The translations under genes were made by a program, and so were the position numbers. A DNA stretch of 64,000 nt from Tolypothrix sp. PCC 7910 (lineage in GTDB: Bacteria > Cyanobacteriota > Cyanobacteriia > Cyanobacteriales > Nostocaceae): assembly GCF_011769525.1 (NCBI RefSeq), contig NZ_CP050440.1, forward strand, positions 497,501 through 561,500, read 5' to 3'. Below, one piece after another: positions 1 to 7,872 of this stretch (positions are counted from its first letter, which is position 1; each line of letters opens with the position of its first letter). Under the pieces are notes generated by a model. That model made no database searches, was not told the origin of the DNA, and saw nothing but the letters and a program-made list of their open reading frames with translations.

Positions 1-170
1 GCTGCATAAGCACGAATAATTGCACAGTTGGGATCGGCTGCAATCCCTAGGCAAATTACCGCTTCCGCCTCTTTGCCATAACTGAGGGCTTGATCGATGA
101 AGCTGTTAATAGCTGCGATCGCGGCTTTTGAGTCTGTTGTAACTTCAAGTCCTTGAGCGTCTTCTAGCAT
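1..170 (-). CDS. TPR-like repeat protein, N-terminal part only
   Basis: The reading frame begins with ATG (reverse strand, position 170) and runs off the left edge of the window. It encodes about 56 residues starting MLEDAQGLEVTTDSKAAIAA and continuing with helical, Ala-rich sequence (INSFIDQALSYGKEAEAVICLG split over the next residues). It resembles the start of cyanobacterial tetratricopeptide-repeat proteins, in which residues of the first helices gather cell or tissue pools of substrate, but the catalytic or repeat portion is outside the window. The identification rests on general resemblance only. Confidence 0.5.
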   Translation of the reverse strand, partial: MLEDAQGLEVTTDSKAAIAAINSFIDQALSYGKEAEAVICLGIAADPNCAIIRAYA

Positions 171-554
171 AGTTCTTTCCTGGGATGGCGATCGGCAGTC
201 GCGTTAAAACGCTGGTAACACCTCAATTGATTGGGCTACCATAAACCACATTAAATCGGTCGGAATAGTGTATTTATGTTCCTGAGTATGTCACAGTAAC
301 GATGAAAATGGCAAGACAAATTTCTCGACTGCATAACTTCAAACTGATGAGGTAATTGCTGAAAGTTCAGTCCATGCAAGGAATTTGCCTATATTTAGCT
401 TTGGTTACAAATCATTCCGCAGGTAGAGCGATGTACCTAGCTTGATGCTCAATTAGCCAGATGGAAGCGCTCTCAGAGATTTTTATCCTAAGTTTAGAGA
501 GCGTACTTATTTTTTCTCCAGATAAAGCAGTCTAGAGATTGCAACCAGAGCAGT

Positions 555-705
555 CAATATTACTCGGTTAGGTGTTTTGAATTCAAAATTGGTTTTGGGA
601 AAAGGTTCAAGGTTAAGGGCTTCGCCGTGAGCGTCAGCCGAACGGTTAAAGGTTTTTTCTTTCCCTTTTCCCATTCCCCTTTTTCCCCTTAACCGAAAAG
701 TATTG
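555..705. repeat. MITE-like element, family R3, copy A
   Basis: About 151 bp bounded by inverted ends: CAATATTACTCGGTTAG on the left, and CCTTAACCGAAAAGTATTG on the right. It shares its whole length with copy B at 16387-16512 in the opposite orientation. Between the ends lie runs of A/G and T/C (GGGAAAAGG, TTTCCCTTTTCCC). A 25-bp piece at about 621-645 (TTCGCCGTGAGCGTCAGCCG) is absent from copy B and looks like a small dispersed repeat inserted in this copy. Possible imperfect 9-bp flanking duplication CAGAGCAGT / CAGAACAGT. The rest of 171-821 holds no recognisable gene. Confidence 0.7.
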
Positions 706-821
706 GCAGAACAGTGAGATAACTTGCCAGGTTAAATGGTCAAGGGGAAAAGGGAAAAGGTTTTTAGCTACTTCCTTTTTTAATTGCGCCGACCTATCGG
801 AATGAACCAAGAGCTAGAAAT

Positions 822-2168
822 ATGCTAGAAGCAACGATAACTAACCTAGTCGATGCTGTGCGTAGATCTGCATACCAACTCCAGGGTGCAACCACAGATT
901 ACGATCCATTGATGAACCTCATCGGTAATGCCCGCTTTGTCCTGATTGGCGAAGCAACCCACGGTACCCATGAGTTCTACAAACAACGGGCTGAGATTAC
1001 TAAACGATTAATTCAAGAAAAAGGCTTTACAGCCGTTGCAGTTGAGGCAGACTGGCCCGATGCCTATCGAGTGAATCGCTACGTGCGTGGTGTTAGTGAA
1101 GACCCCACACCTGCGGAAGCACTCTCTGGCTTTCAAAGCTTCCCGGCTTGGATGTGGCGCAACACGGATGTATTAGATTTTATCGGCTGGCTAAGAGAAT
1201 ATAATGATGCTCTCCCCACAAATGCCATCAAAGTTGGTTTTTATGGGTTAGACCTTTATAGTATGTCTGCTTCGATGGCAGAGGTTCTCAACTATCTTGA
1301 TCGCGTCGATCCAGAAGCCGCCCAACGTGCCCGTTATCGCTACTCCTGCTTTGAGCATTTTGGCGAAGATAGCCAGCATTATGGCTATGCTGCTAGTTTT
1401 GGACTCACTGAATCTTGTGAACAAGAAGTAGTAAATCAGCTGCGCGAGCTGCAAGCTCGAACTGCGGAGGAAATTAAAAATCACAATCCTGTAGCCGCAG
1501 ACGAATTATTTTACGCCGAGCAGAACGCGCGATTGGTCAAGAATGCCGAAGTCTATTATCGTTCAATGTTTCAAGGGCCAGTTTCTTCTTGGAATATTCG
1601 CGATCGCCACATGGCAGAAACTCTAGATCAGCTAGCAACCCATCTCGATCAACAAGGAAAGCCAAGCAGCAAGGTGGTAGTTTGGGAACACAACTCACAT
1701 TTAGGCGATGCACGCGCCACAGCGATGGGGAGAGGTGGAGAGGTAAATGTTGGGCAATTAGTGCGCGAAAAGTATGGACATGACACAGTATTGATTGGTT
1801 TTAGCACTTATACAGGTACAGTTATCGCTGCTTCTGATTGGGGAGCTACCCCAGAACTGAAGCTAGTTCGTCCGGCTTTAGCTAAAAGTTACGAAGCTAT
1901 CTTCCACCAAACAGAAATACCACAGCTTTATTTACAGCTACGCGATCGCCCAGAAATTGCCGGACTAGAAAAGCGGCGATTAGAAAGAGCGATCGGCGTG
2001 ATTTACCGCCCAGAAACCGAGCGGATCAGTCATTACTTTTACGCTTCTCTTCCTGAGCAATTTGATGCCATTATTCATATAGATGATACAAAAGGTGTAC
2101 AACCCTTAGACCGCAATACCCCACCCCAGGAAGGCGAGCCGCCAGAAACTTTTCCGTTTGCTGTTTGA
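822..2168 (+). CDS. Erythromycin esterase family protein (EreA/B-like hydrolase)
   Basis: A 448-residue cytoplasmic protein of the erythromycin esterase family. The hallmark segment GEATHGTHEFY (residues 43-53) holds the glutamate and histidines of the active site. VEADWPDAYRVN follows about 30 residues later, and VWEHNSHLGDAR lies near residue 290. Family members hydrolyse macrolide lactones or unknown esters. Many chromosomal homologues in bacteria are not resistance genes, so the natural substrate is unknown. No operon partner: a repeat element lies upstream and an apparent small RNA downstream. Length is normal for the family. The start is the first ATG of the frame; the family N-terminus begins close to it. 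Confidence 0.85.
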   Translation: MLEATITNLVDAVRRSAYQLQGATTDYDPLMNLIGNARFVLIGEATHGTHEFYKQRAEITKRLIQEKGFTAVAVEADWPDAYRVNRYVRGVSEDPTPAEALSGFQSFPAWMWRNTDVLDFIGWLREYNDALPTNAIKVGFYGLDLYSMSASMAEVLNYLDRVDPEAAQRARYRYSCFEHFGEDSQHYGYAASFGLTESCEQEVVNQLRELQARTAEEIKNHNPVAADELFYAEQNARLVKNAEVYYRSMFQGPVSSWNIRDRHMAETLDQLATHLDQQGKPSSKVVVWEHNSHLGDARATAMGRGGEVNVGQLVREKYGHDTVLIGFSTYTGTVIAASDWGATPELKLVRPALAKSYEAIFHQTEIPQLYLQLRDRPEIAGLEKRRLERAIGVIYRPETERISHYFYASLPEQFDAIIHIDDTKGVQPLDRNTPPQEGEPPETFPFAV

Positions 2169-2319
2169 GGGTTGGGGATTGGGAAAAGGCAGAGGAGAGG
2201 GGCTGGGAGCAGGGGGAAATTACTAACACCAAACGCCCAACACCAATTCTGAAAACATAATTAAAATATTTTCTAATTGTGATTTAGAATACCAACTATT
2301 GTGCAGACAGGTGATATTC

Positions 2320-2396
2320 TTTATTTGTGTGTGAGGAGCAAGTTAAAACAAAAAGCGCTTAGGGTGGAAACACGGCAACACTCCTGGGCGTTTTTT
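2320..2396 (+). ncRNA. Candidate Yfr2/Cyano-1-type small RNA
   Basis: A 14-bp stem with G-U pairs is formed by positions 2350-2363 (AAAAAGCGCTTAGG) and 2383-2396 (CCTGGGCGTTTTTT), so the hairpin ends in a U run like an intrinsic terminator. The loop carries GGTGGAAACACGGCAACACT. The GGAAACA-type unpaired motif is the hallmark I associate with the cyanobacterial Yfr2 (Cyano-1) RNA family. A possible -10 box (GATATTCT, 2312-2319) precedes it. No gene is read through: the next coding region starts 400 bp further on. The 5' end is a guess and the family assignment is from memory of the motif. Confidence 0.5.
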
Positions 2397-2800
2397 GCTT
2401 TATTTTAAAGTCAAATGTTGTTGTAGATTCGGGGACATTGTTGTAGATGTCTCATTATTTCCCTTCAGCCTATCCCGTCTACACATAATATTTTATACAA
2501 CATATCCAACAGGTTCAGCAGGTGCGATCGCAAAGTCTTGTATTTTTGCAGCACCACAGCTTCAGTCAGCTCATCGGTATTGAGATTTCATGATGAGCGT
2601 AGACACTTGCCAATCTCACAAGATTGTGATTTTTAGCTAATATGTAAATTAAATAACCCACAACTCATAACCATTCAAATTTGAAAATCAATGGTAAAGT
2701 TTCTGAGATATATTTCCTATTTAGATAACTTTTAGCCAATTTACAATTAATCAATTCAGATATAACAAGGTTTTATTCAGTCATTATTAGGGGTAAAATA

Positions 2801-3595
2801 ATGGAAAACTTTAATGAGTATCATTTAAACCCAGCCGAATTTCCTTTCCTGCAAACTTTTCAAGATAACTGGCTAGTAATTAGAGATGAGTTTACACACT
2901 TTATTAATAATGTATCTTCTGAAGAAATAAAATTTACTTATGAGGTGCTAGGGCCAAAAAGTAAAACTATTAAAACGAAAGGCAATTCCAAATATAGTGC
3001 TTTTGGTATATTGTTCCAAGGTCTTTTTATAGAAGAATATATCAAACTGCATCACATAGAATATCCTGATTATGGTACAAATGATGCATCAGCTAAAGCG
3101 CTGGAGTTAAGAGAAAAATACTTTCCTAATTTGGCTAAGGTAATAGAAAAGGTTAACTTTAGCAATGATGATATTATCAGAAACGCCTATTTTGGTACAT
3201 TCCATCCAGGTTTAGATATTAAGCTGCACGTCAACTACAATCCACACATGAATCGGGGCTATTTAGGTTTGATAGTTCCCGAGGGAGATGTAGCGATGAA
3301 AATCTGCCATGAGCAGCTTTATTGGCATGAAGGTGAGTTTTTGATTTTAGATCATAGTTATCCACATTGTCCGCATAATTATACTAATTATGAAAGAACT
3401 GTTTTGGTTGTAGACTTTTTTAAACCAGATAAACCGAGAGCAGAAGTCGTTCAATTTGAACAAGAGCAAGTTGCTCAAAGAATGCAAGATAATCTTTACA
3501 GCTTAGGTGTGTTTGGTAAAAGCGATAAAGCAAAAGAGGAAGATTTTATCAAGTACGGTTTAGCTCATCAATTAGAGTGGGATAAAGCCTTGTAG
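2801..3595 (+). CDS. Aspartyl/asparaginyl beta-hydroxylase family protein
   Basis: A 264-residue Fe(II)/2-oxoglutarate-dependent oxygenase of the AspH/LpxO type. The C-terminal half carries the double-stranded beta-helix: LHVNYNPHMNRGYLGLIVP with likely iron ligand H143, then DHSYPHCPHNYTNYERTVLV with H189 as second ligand and R199 as likely 2-oxoglutarate anchor. The N-terminal 130 residues are less typical. An AGGGG ribosome site precedes the ATG. It lies 88 bp upstream of an MDR reductase and an NTF2-like protein on the same strand, so the three could modify one small molecule or peptide. That link is inference; the substrate is unknown. Confidence 0.8.
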   Translation: MENFNEYHLNPAEFPFLQTFQDNWLVIRDEFTHFINNVSSEEIKFTYEVLGPKSKTIKTKGNSKYSAFGILFQGLFIEEYIKLHHIEYPDYGTNDASAKALELREKYFPNLAKVIEKVNFSNDDIIRNAYFGTFHPGLDIKLHVNYNPHMNRGYLGLIVPEGDVAMKICHEQLYWHEGEFLILDHSYPHCPHNYTNYERTVLVVDFFKPDKPRAEVVQFEQEQVAQRMQDNLYSLGVFGKSDKAKEEDFIKYGLAHQLEWDKAL

Positions 3596-3640
3596 GAGAG
3601 ATGAGGCAAGGGGGCAGGGAGCAGGGGGAGAAAAAATTAT

Positions 3641-3665
3641 CAATGCCCAATGCCCAATGCCCAAT
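3641..3665. repeat. Short heptamer repeat (CCCAATG type)
   Basis: Three to four tandem copies of CCCAATG in the gap between the hydroxylase and the reductase gene. Heptameric short tandemly repeated repetitive (STRR) sequences are common between genes of heterocyst-forming cyanobacteria. Confidence 0.8.
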
Positions 3666-3683
3666 AACCAATACTAAGCATAA

Positions 3684-4691
3684 ATGAATATAAAAACCTA
3701 CAGAAAGTTAATTGCAAAACAACTGAATCAAGACTTTAAATCGGCTGTTGAAATTGTTGAAATACCGATTCCTATTCCGGCTGCAAATGAAATATTAATA
3801 CAGAACAAATTCGCTGGTGTTAACGGCGGTTTTGATACTTTACTTTGTCGGGGAGAGGTTCCCTATGTTCACTTAACTCCGCCCTTTGATTTGGGTGTAG
3901 AAGCAGTAGGAACAGTTGTGGCTGTAGGTGAAAATGTTCAAGATTTTCAACTTGGTGATGCTGTGATAAGTACAGCGAGAGGTGGTGGTTATCGAGGATA
4001 TCAGGTTATTGATGCGAACTTAGCGGTGAAAGCGCAGGAAGCAACACCAGAGGTTTTAACGCTCATACCTACAGGTGTATCAGCTTTGGTGGCGTTGGAA
4101 CAAGTAGGAGAGATGAAAAGTAATGAGGTGGTTTTGGTAACTGCGGCAGCTGGTGGTACAGGCCATATTGCGGTGCAATTAGCCAAGCTAGCAGGTAATC
4201 ATGTGATTGGTACTTGTAGTTCTGAGGCAAAAGCAAAGTTACTCCAAGAATTAGGATGCGATCGCATTATTAACTATCGTACAGAAAACCTCAGCCAAGT
4301 CCTCAAGCAAGAATATCCCAATGGCATTAATTTAATTTTTGACTGTGTGGGTAAACAAGTGTTTGATACTTGCGTTGACAACTTAGCAGTGCGGGGACGC
4401 TTAGTTGTAGTGGGTTTTATCTCGGAATACGCCAAGAATATAGAACAAATTACCCAACCCCGCATCTATCATCAGCTATTTTGGAAAGCTGCTTCTGTGC
4501 GGGGCTTTTTAATGCCTCATTACCGTGAGTATATGCCAGAGGCGTGCGATCGCCTTTTAAATCTCTTCTACACTAATAAAATCAGAGTTAACGTTGACCC
4601 TACCCAATTTAAAGGTATAGAGTCTATTCCTAATGCTGTTGAATATCTACTAAGTGGACAGAACTGTGGCAAAGTAGTTGTCAAGTTTTAA
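3684..4691 (+). CDS. MDR-family NADPH:quinone reductase-like oxidoreductase
   Basis: A 335-residue zinc-free medium-chain dehydrogenase/reductase. An N-terminal GroES-like domain (FDLGVEAVGTVVAVGENVQDF near residue 75) is followed by a Rossmann fold with the NADPH-binding turn AAAGGTGHIAVQLAKLAG around residue 155. The cysteine/histidine ligands of zinc alcohol dehydrogenases are absent, which matches quinone oxidoreductase and prostaglandin-reductase-like (PTGR3/ZADH2) members that reduce activated double bonds or quinones. The downstream NTF2-like gene starts 21 bp after the stop, so the two are probably co-transcribed. The substrate is not predictable. Confidence 0.8.
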   Translation: MNIKTYRKLIAKQLNQDFKSAVEIVEIPIPIPAANEILIQNKFAGVNGGFDTLLCRGEVPYVHLTPPFDLGVEAVGTVVAVGENVQDFQLGDAVISTARGGGYRGYQVIDANLAVKAQEATPEVLTLIPTGVSALVALEQVGEMKSNEVVLVTAAAGGTGHIAVQLAKLAGNHVIGTCSSEAKAKLLQELGCDRIINYRTENLSQVLKQEYPNGINLIFDCVGKQVFDTCVDNLAVRGRLVVVGFISEYAKNIEQITQPRIYHQLFWKAASVRGFLMPHYREYMPEACDRLLNLFYTNKIRVNVDPTQFKGIESIPNAVEYLLSGQNCGKVVVKF

Positions 4692-4712
4692 TGTTCTTCA
4701 GTTGCAAAAACA

Positions 4713-5111
4713 ATGACACAAAATGCAGAAAATACTTTAAAAATAGCTCAACAAGCATTTGAGAAATTTACCCACGCCTTAGCCACAGGTGAATGGCAAG
4801 GATTTCTAGATATGCTGACAGAAGATTTTTACTTTTGGTTTCCAGTAGGTAAATTCCACGGTTTGAATGAGGGAAAAGAACGCGCTAAAGAGTTTTTTGA
4901 ATATGTGAGTACGTCCTTTCATCCTGGTATCACCCTAACTGCGCTAGACCGAGTTACCAGTAATGAAACAACTGTGGTGTTTGAGTTTCGAGATGAAGGG
5001 CTATTATTTGGAGAACCTTATAAAAACCGGGTAGCAGTTTCCTTTGATGTGCGTGGCGACAAAATTTGCGCCTATCGAGAATATTTTGGTAGCGATGGTA
5101 AATCTTATTAG
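4713..5111 (+). CDS. NTF2-like / SnoaL-type protein
   Basis: A 132-residue single-domain protein of the NTF2-like cone fold: an N-terminal helix pair (IAQQAFEKFTHALATGEWQGFLDMLTEDFYFWFPVG), then strands ending in RVAVSFDVRGDKICAYREYFGSD. Such proteins act as small-molecule isomerases, cyclases or binding proteins. It follows the MDR reductase closely on the same strand, which suggests a shared pathway. The stop codon is the first base pairs of a repeat element, so the gene end abuts an insertion. Confidence 0.7.
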   Translation: MTQNAENTLKIAQQAFEKFTHALATGEWQGFLDMLTEDFYFWFPVGKFHGLNEGKERAKEFFEYVSTSFHPGITLTALDRVTSNETTVVFEFRDEGLLFGEPYKNRVAVSFDVRGDKICAYREYFGSDGKSY

Positions 5112-5239
5112 AACTTACGCAAGTGTCATATTTTTTTCGTGTAGGTTTGTCCAGGGTCAAATGTCAAGAGTCCAAAAAACCTCAATTTTTGACTCTTGAC
5201 TCTTAAGCCAGAGGAACACTGTGCCAGTTGCGTAAGTCC
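5111..5239. repeat. Small inverted-repeat element (ACTTACGCAA ends)
   Basis: About 129 bp with imperfect inverted ends: GAACTTACGCAAGTGTCAT on the left, and the reverse complement GGACTTACGCAACTGGCAC on the right. The interior forms a second hairpin at 5163-5200 (GTCAAGAGTC paired with GACTCTTGAC, plus A5/T5). The element starts on the stop codon of the preceding gene and could also end its transcript. Size and ends suggest a MITE; only one copy is in the window. Confidence 0.55.
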
Positions 5240-5253
5240 TACCTATTAAAGAA

Positions 5254-5554
5254 AATACAGTTCAGTTAAGAAAATTAATTGATCATAATACCAAAAAACT
5301 AGTTCTACCAAATAAAATAATGTTTGCAACACATCAATTATATTTTAGAGGGCATGGCGTGCCGTGCCCCTACAATCTGTCGCATTCTTTGTTCAAATTG
5401 GTATTACTCAACAAAAAACCAAACAATCATTTTGGAGGGGGTTTGGGGGACGCAACCGTCACCCAATCGGGGGTTTGGGGGAGAATCCCCCAATTCTTCT
5501 GGCTTCTTTAATAAGTGACAAATCAATCTCTAATGAGCTTAACTGAACTGTATT
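5254..5554 (-). repeat. MITE-like element, family R1, copy 1 (interrupted)
   Basis: Perfect 17-bp inverted ends AATACAGTTCAGTTAAG and CTTAACTGAACTGTATT. The body (GGAGGGGGTTTGGGGGACGC, CGGGGGTTTGGGGGAGAATC) matches, in reverse complement, the copies at 38266-38466 and 55838-56038, which are each 201 bp. This copy is longer because about 100 bp at 5306-5404 (element R2 copy a) has inserted into it. Confidence 0.8.
5306..5404 (+). repeat. MITE-like element, family R2, copy a
   Basis: Begins TACCAAATAAAATAATGTTTGC and ends near AAATTGGTA, with a GC-rich palindromic centre (GGGCATGGCGTGCCGTGCCCC). It resembles the copy at 5559-7130 and the reverse copy at 39649-39758. It lies inside element R1 copy 1, so it arrived after it. 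Confidence 0.65.
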
Positions 5555-5617
5555 CTTATACCAAATCAAATAATATTTGCGACACATCAATAATATTCTA
5601 GAGGGCAGGGCAATGCC

Positions 5618-7071
5618 CATTGGTGTCAACTTAAGCTTAAAGGAAGCATAAGATGTAATCTAAGAACATCAATATTGATGTTCTTAGTGATACATCATGA
5701 GTAGAAAACGCCCAGCGCGAACAGGAAACCCAGATCTGTGGCAGCAAAAGCATGTACCAGCACCGCCGATTGCGGAAATCGAGCAAGAAATATTTTCATT
5801 ACTATCTCCTAGGAACTTTAAACCACTAAAGTTGCATAAAACCGAAGACAAGAAAAAATTTCGAGACAGAATCTTGACTTGACCAGTGATGATGGCGAGC
5901 GTTGTGAGTTTAGTGTATCGTCAGATTCCTGGCTTAAGAGAAGTGCAAAGGGTATTGTCACAAGAAGGATTGTTATGGGTGGAGCGAATCGAAGTAAGTG
6001 CCCAAGCAGTTTCCAAAAGATTGCAAGCACTACCAATTGAATTATTTGCACAAATTTTTGAGCAAGTAATGCAAACAACCATTACCAAACCAAAACATCA
6101 AGCAATTCCAGAGAATTGGCAGTTAGTATGTGGTAGATTCACAGCCATTTGGATCGCTGACGGTTCGACCCTGGAAGCATTGAGAAGGAAGCTAAAAGCA
6201 CTACAAGAACAAGAAAAAACACTGGCTGGAAAAATCATGATGGTGGTAGAAGCGTTTACCCATCGCCCAGTCACAACCTGGTATACAACAAACAGCAAAG
6301 CCAATGATAAAACTTGGTGCGATCAATTACTTGAACGCCTACCAATTGGTGGATTGCTGATTTTTGATTTAGGATTTTTCAAGTTTCCTTGGTTTGATGC
6401 GTTCACAGAAGCTGATAAGTTTTTTTTGACAAGACTGCCAGAAAAAACTTCTTACAAAGTGATTCGTTGTTTGACCCATGCCCCATTCTATCGTGATGAA
6501 ATTATATCTATGGGGGAATATCGCTCTCATCCTGAAGAGCGCCAGGTAGGTTTAGTTTCTGTTTTATGGGGTTCAACTTGGTATTACTATCTGACAAACG
6601 TACTTGATCCTCAAATCTTATCTGCCCAACAGGTATTTGAATTATATCGTCGTTGGCGTGTTGAAGATGCTTTTCTGCTCACAAAACGGCTTTTGGGTCT
6701 GGCTTATATCTGGGTGGGTGATACAAACGGCGTACAAATCCAAATTTTTGCCACTTGGATTTTTTATGCTGTTCTCAATCAATTATGCATCGATGTAGCG
6801 TTCGCGTTGGCAAAGCCTCTGGCAGAGAAGCGTGTGCGAAGCACTCTCGCTCTTCAGCAGCCTTTAGACCGAATTTCTACAGAGATGGTTTTCCTTAGTT
6901 TATACCATTTCTCCCAAGCTGTTCTCCGTGGTGATGCCAATGAAGTTGTGGCCTATCTTGTCGAACATCAAAAGCTGTTTGGATTTGTCAAAACAAGGTG
7001 TAAGCGCCATCGTGAGATTGACGCTTACACCCAACAACTTTGGGCAAAATCTTCTTAAGTTGACACCAATG
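5618..7071 (+). mobile_element. IS4-family insertion sequence, 1454 bp
   Basis: Perfect 18-bp terminal inverted repeats CATTGGTGTCAACTTAAG at 5618-5635 and its reverse complement at 7054-7071, flanked by a perfect 9-bp duplication GGCAATGCC (5609-5617 and 7072-7080). A single transposase frame fills the element but carries a nonsense codon. Intact ends and duplication show that the insertion is recent. Nine-base duplications fit several IS4-type groups. Confidence 0.85.
5697..7058 (+). pseudogene. IS4-type DDE transposase interrupted by an in-frame stop
   Basis: One frame from ATG 5697 to the stop at 7058 (about 453 codons), broken by TGA at 5880-5882; both parts are in the same phase. The first part (61 residues) begins MSRKRPARTGNPDLWQQKHV. 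The second holds the catalytic segments IADGSTLEALRRKL (Asp), LIFDLGFF (Asp) and LYRRWRVEDAFLLTK (the Glu/Lys of the YREK-like signature). The TGA stands where ...ILT-x-PVMMA would read through, so a Leu TTA-to-TGA change is the simple explanation. GTG 5886 could restart translation without the N-terminal DNA-binding part. Around 6805-6850 an extra stretch (AKPLAEKRVRSTLAL) looks like an in-frame small dispersed repeat. Confidence 0.8.
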
Positions 7072-7085
7072 GGCAATGCCTTGCC

Positions 7086-7333
7086 CCTACAAAGAATTTA
7101 TCTGTCGCCAACATTATTTAAATTGGTATTCACTGCGATCGCATTTTGTCGAGAAGGAGATCGCATTTTCTGGAGTAGTTATACTATTTTGAAACAAGAA
7201 CGCCACAGGTGGGTAGGGGCACGGCATCCACAATCTTTTGGCATATCCAATATCTTACTGGTGCCGTGCCCCTACAAAGAATTTATCTGTCGCCAACATT
7301 ATTTAAATTGGTATTCACCGCGATCGCATTTTG
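7086..7333. repeat. 75-bp direct repeat around a GC-rich inverted repeat
   Basis: A block starting GCCCCTACAAAGAATTTATC and ending in ATTTTGTCGAGAAGG occurs at about 7084-7157 and again at about 7268-7342 with almost no change. It is the right half of element R2 plus a HIP1-containing tail. Between the copies, GGTAGGGGCACGGCATCC and GGTGCCGTGCCCCTAC form inverted arms. Short units of the type GGCGATCGCACTCCATACTT recur at 7341, 7795 and 7828. No gene except the toxin stub is visible from 7072 to 7460. Confidence 0.7.
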
Positions 7334-7352
7334 TCGAGAAGGCGATCGCACT

Positions 7353-7460
7353 CTATACTTTTGAGGCTGAGAAGGCGATCGCATTCCGAGCGTTAGTGGA
7401 TAATTGAGGGTCGTTTGTTACCCACCAAATGAATGCATGGGTATCCAGTAAAGCTCTCAT
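7353..7460 (-). pseudogene. Truncated VapC-type PIN-domain toxin
   Basis: An ATG at 7460, two bases after the antitoxin stop (TAG-TA-ATG), opens a 35-codon frame, MRALLDTHAFIWWVTNDPQL followed by STNARNAIAFSASKV and a stop. LLDTHAFIWW is the typical start of a PIN-domain ribonuclease, with the first acidic active-site residue D6. About 90-100 further residues with the other acidic residues are missing. The frame runs into HIP1-rich repeat DNA (GGCGATCGCACTCTATACTT) after Ala-Ile-Ala. The product cannot be an active toxin. Confidence 0.8.
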
Positions 7461-7462
7461 TA

Positions 7463-7711
7463 CTAAACTAAGCGAGAATTCTCAAAATCACTCAATATTT
7501 CTTCTGGTAAAGGCTCGTTGAAATCTGGTGCAATAAACACTTTACCTTGATCTAAGCCCGGAATGCGAGGAGAGGTAGTATTTGTGAGTGCTACTAGACG
7601 TGCTACCGGAATCCCTTGTTCAGCAATCACAACTTCTTCCCCCAGCAATACATGATTGAGAAGTTCCGTAAATTTGGCTGTTGCTTCGGCAACGTTGACA
7701 GTAATAGCCAT
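7463..7711 (-). CDS. Phd/YefM-family (VapB-like) antitoxin, now orphan
   Basis: 82 residues starting MAITVNVAEATAKFTELLNH. The start at 7711 is chosen because the family consensus begins here; a longer frame adds 31 unrelated residues encoded by repeat DNA. The N-terminal part is the beta-alpha DNA-binding Phd/YefM fold (GEEVVIAEQGIPVARLVAL). The C-terminal tail (RIPGLDQGKVFIAPDFNEPL, ...EEILSDFE) is the toxin-binding region of the subgroup that pairs with PIN toxins. The partner immediately downstream survives only as a 35-codon stub. Such antitoxins repress their own promoter. Confidence 0.85.
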   Translation of the reverse strand: MAITVNVAEATAKFTELLNHVLLGEEVVIAEQGIPVARLVALTNTTSPRIPGLDQGKVFIAPDFNEPLPEEILSDFENSRLV

Positions 7712-7872
7712 TTGCTTTGGTAATTGTGAATTCCCAATATTTCTTAAGATAACACTGCCTGGGTAGGCGATGCCTATGCTTAGTGTTTTGTAGTGCGATC
7801 GCACTCAATACTTGTGAGGCTGGGAAGGCGATCGCACTCCATACTTTTGAGATGTAAATTACGAATTACGAA

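Larger units (their letters stand above)
5559..7130 (+). repeat. MITE-like element, family R2, copy b, split by an IS
   Basis: The left half (5559-5617) begins TACCAAATCAAATAATATTTG and reaches the palindromic centre GGGCAGGGCAATGCC. The right half (7072-7130) continues from GGCAATGCCTTGCCCC to AATTGGTATT. The IS at 5618-7071 sits exactly in the centre and has duplicated 9 bp (GGCAATGCC). Removing the IS and one duplicate restores a roughly 110-bp element. Confidence 0.75.

Noticed and set aside
2325-2340. GTGTGTGAGGAGCAAG, the reverse complement of a Yfr1-like CTCCTCACAC motif
   Set aside because: On the minus strand it lacks the flanking stems and terminator of Yfr1; treated as coincidence.
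2395-2583. A 62-codon frame after the small RNA candidate
   Set aside because: Its start lies in the U run of the hairpin and it has no ribosome site or family resemblance.
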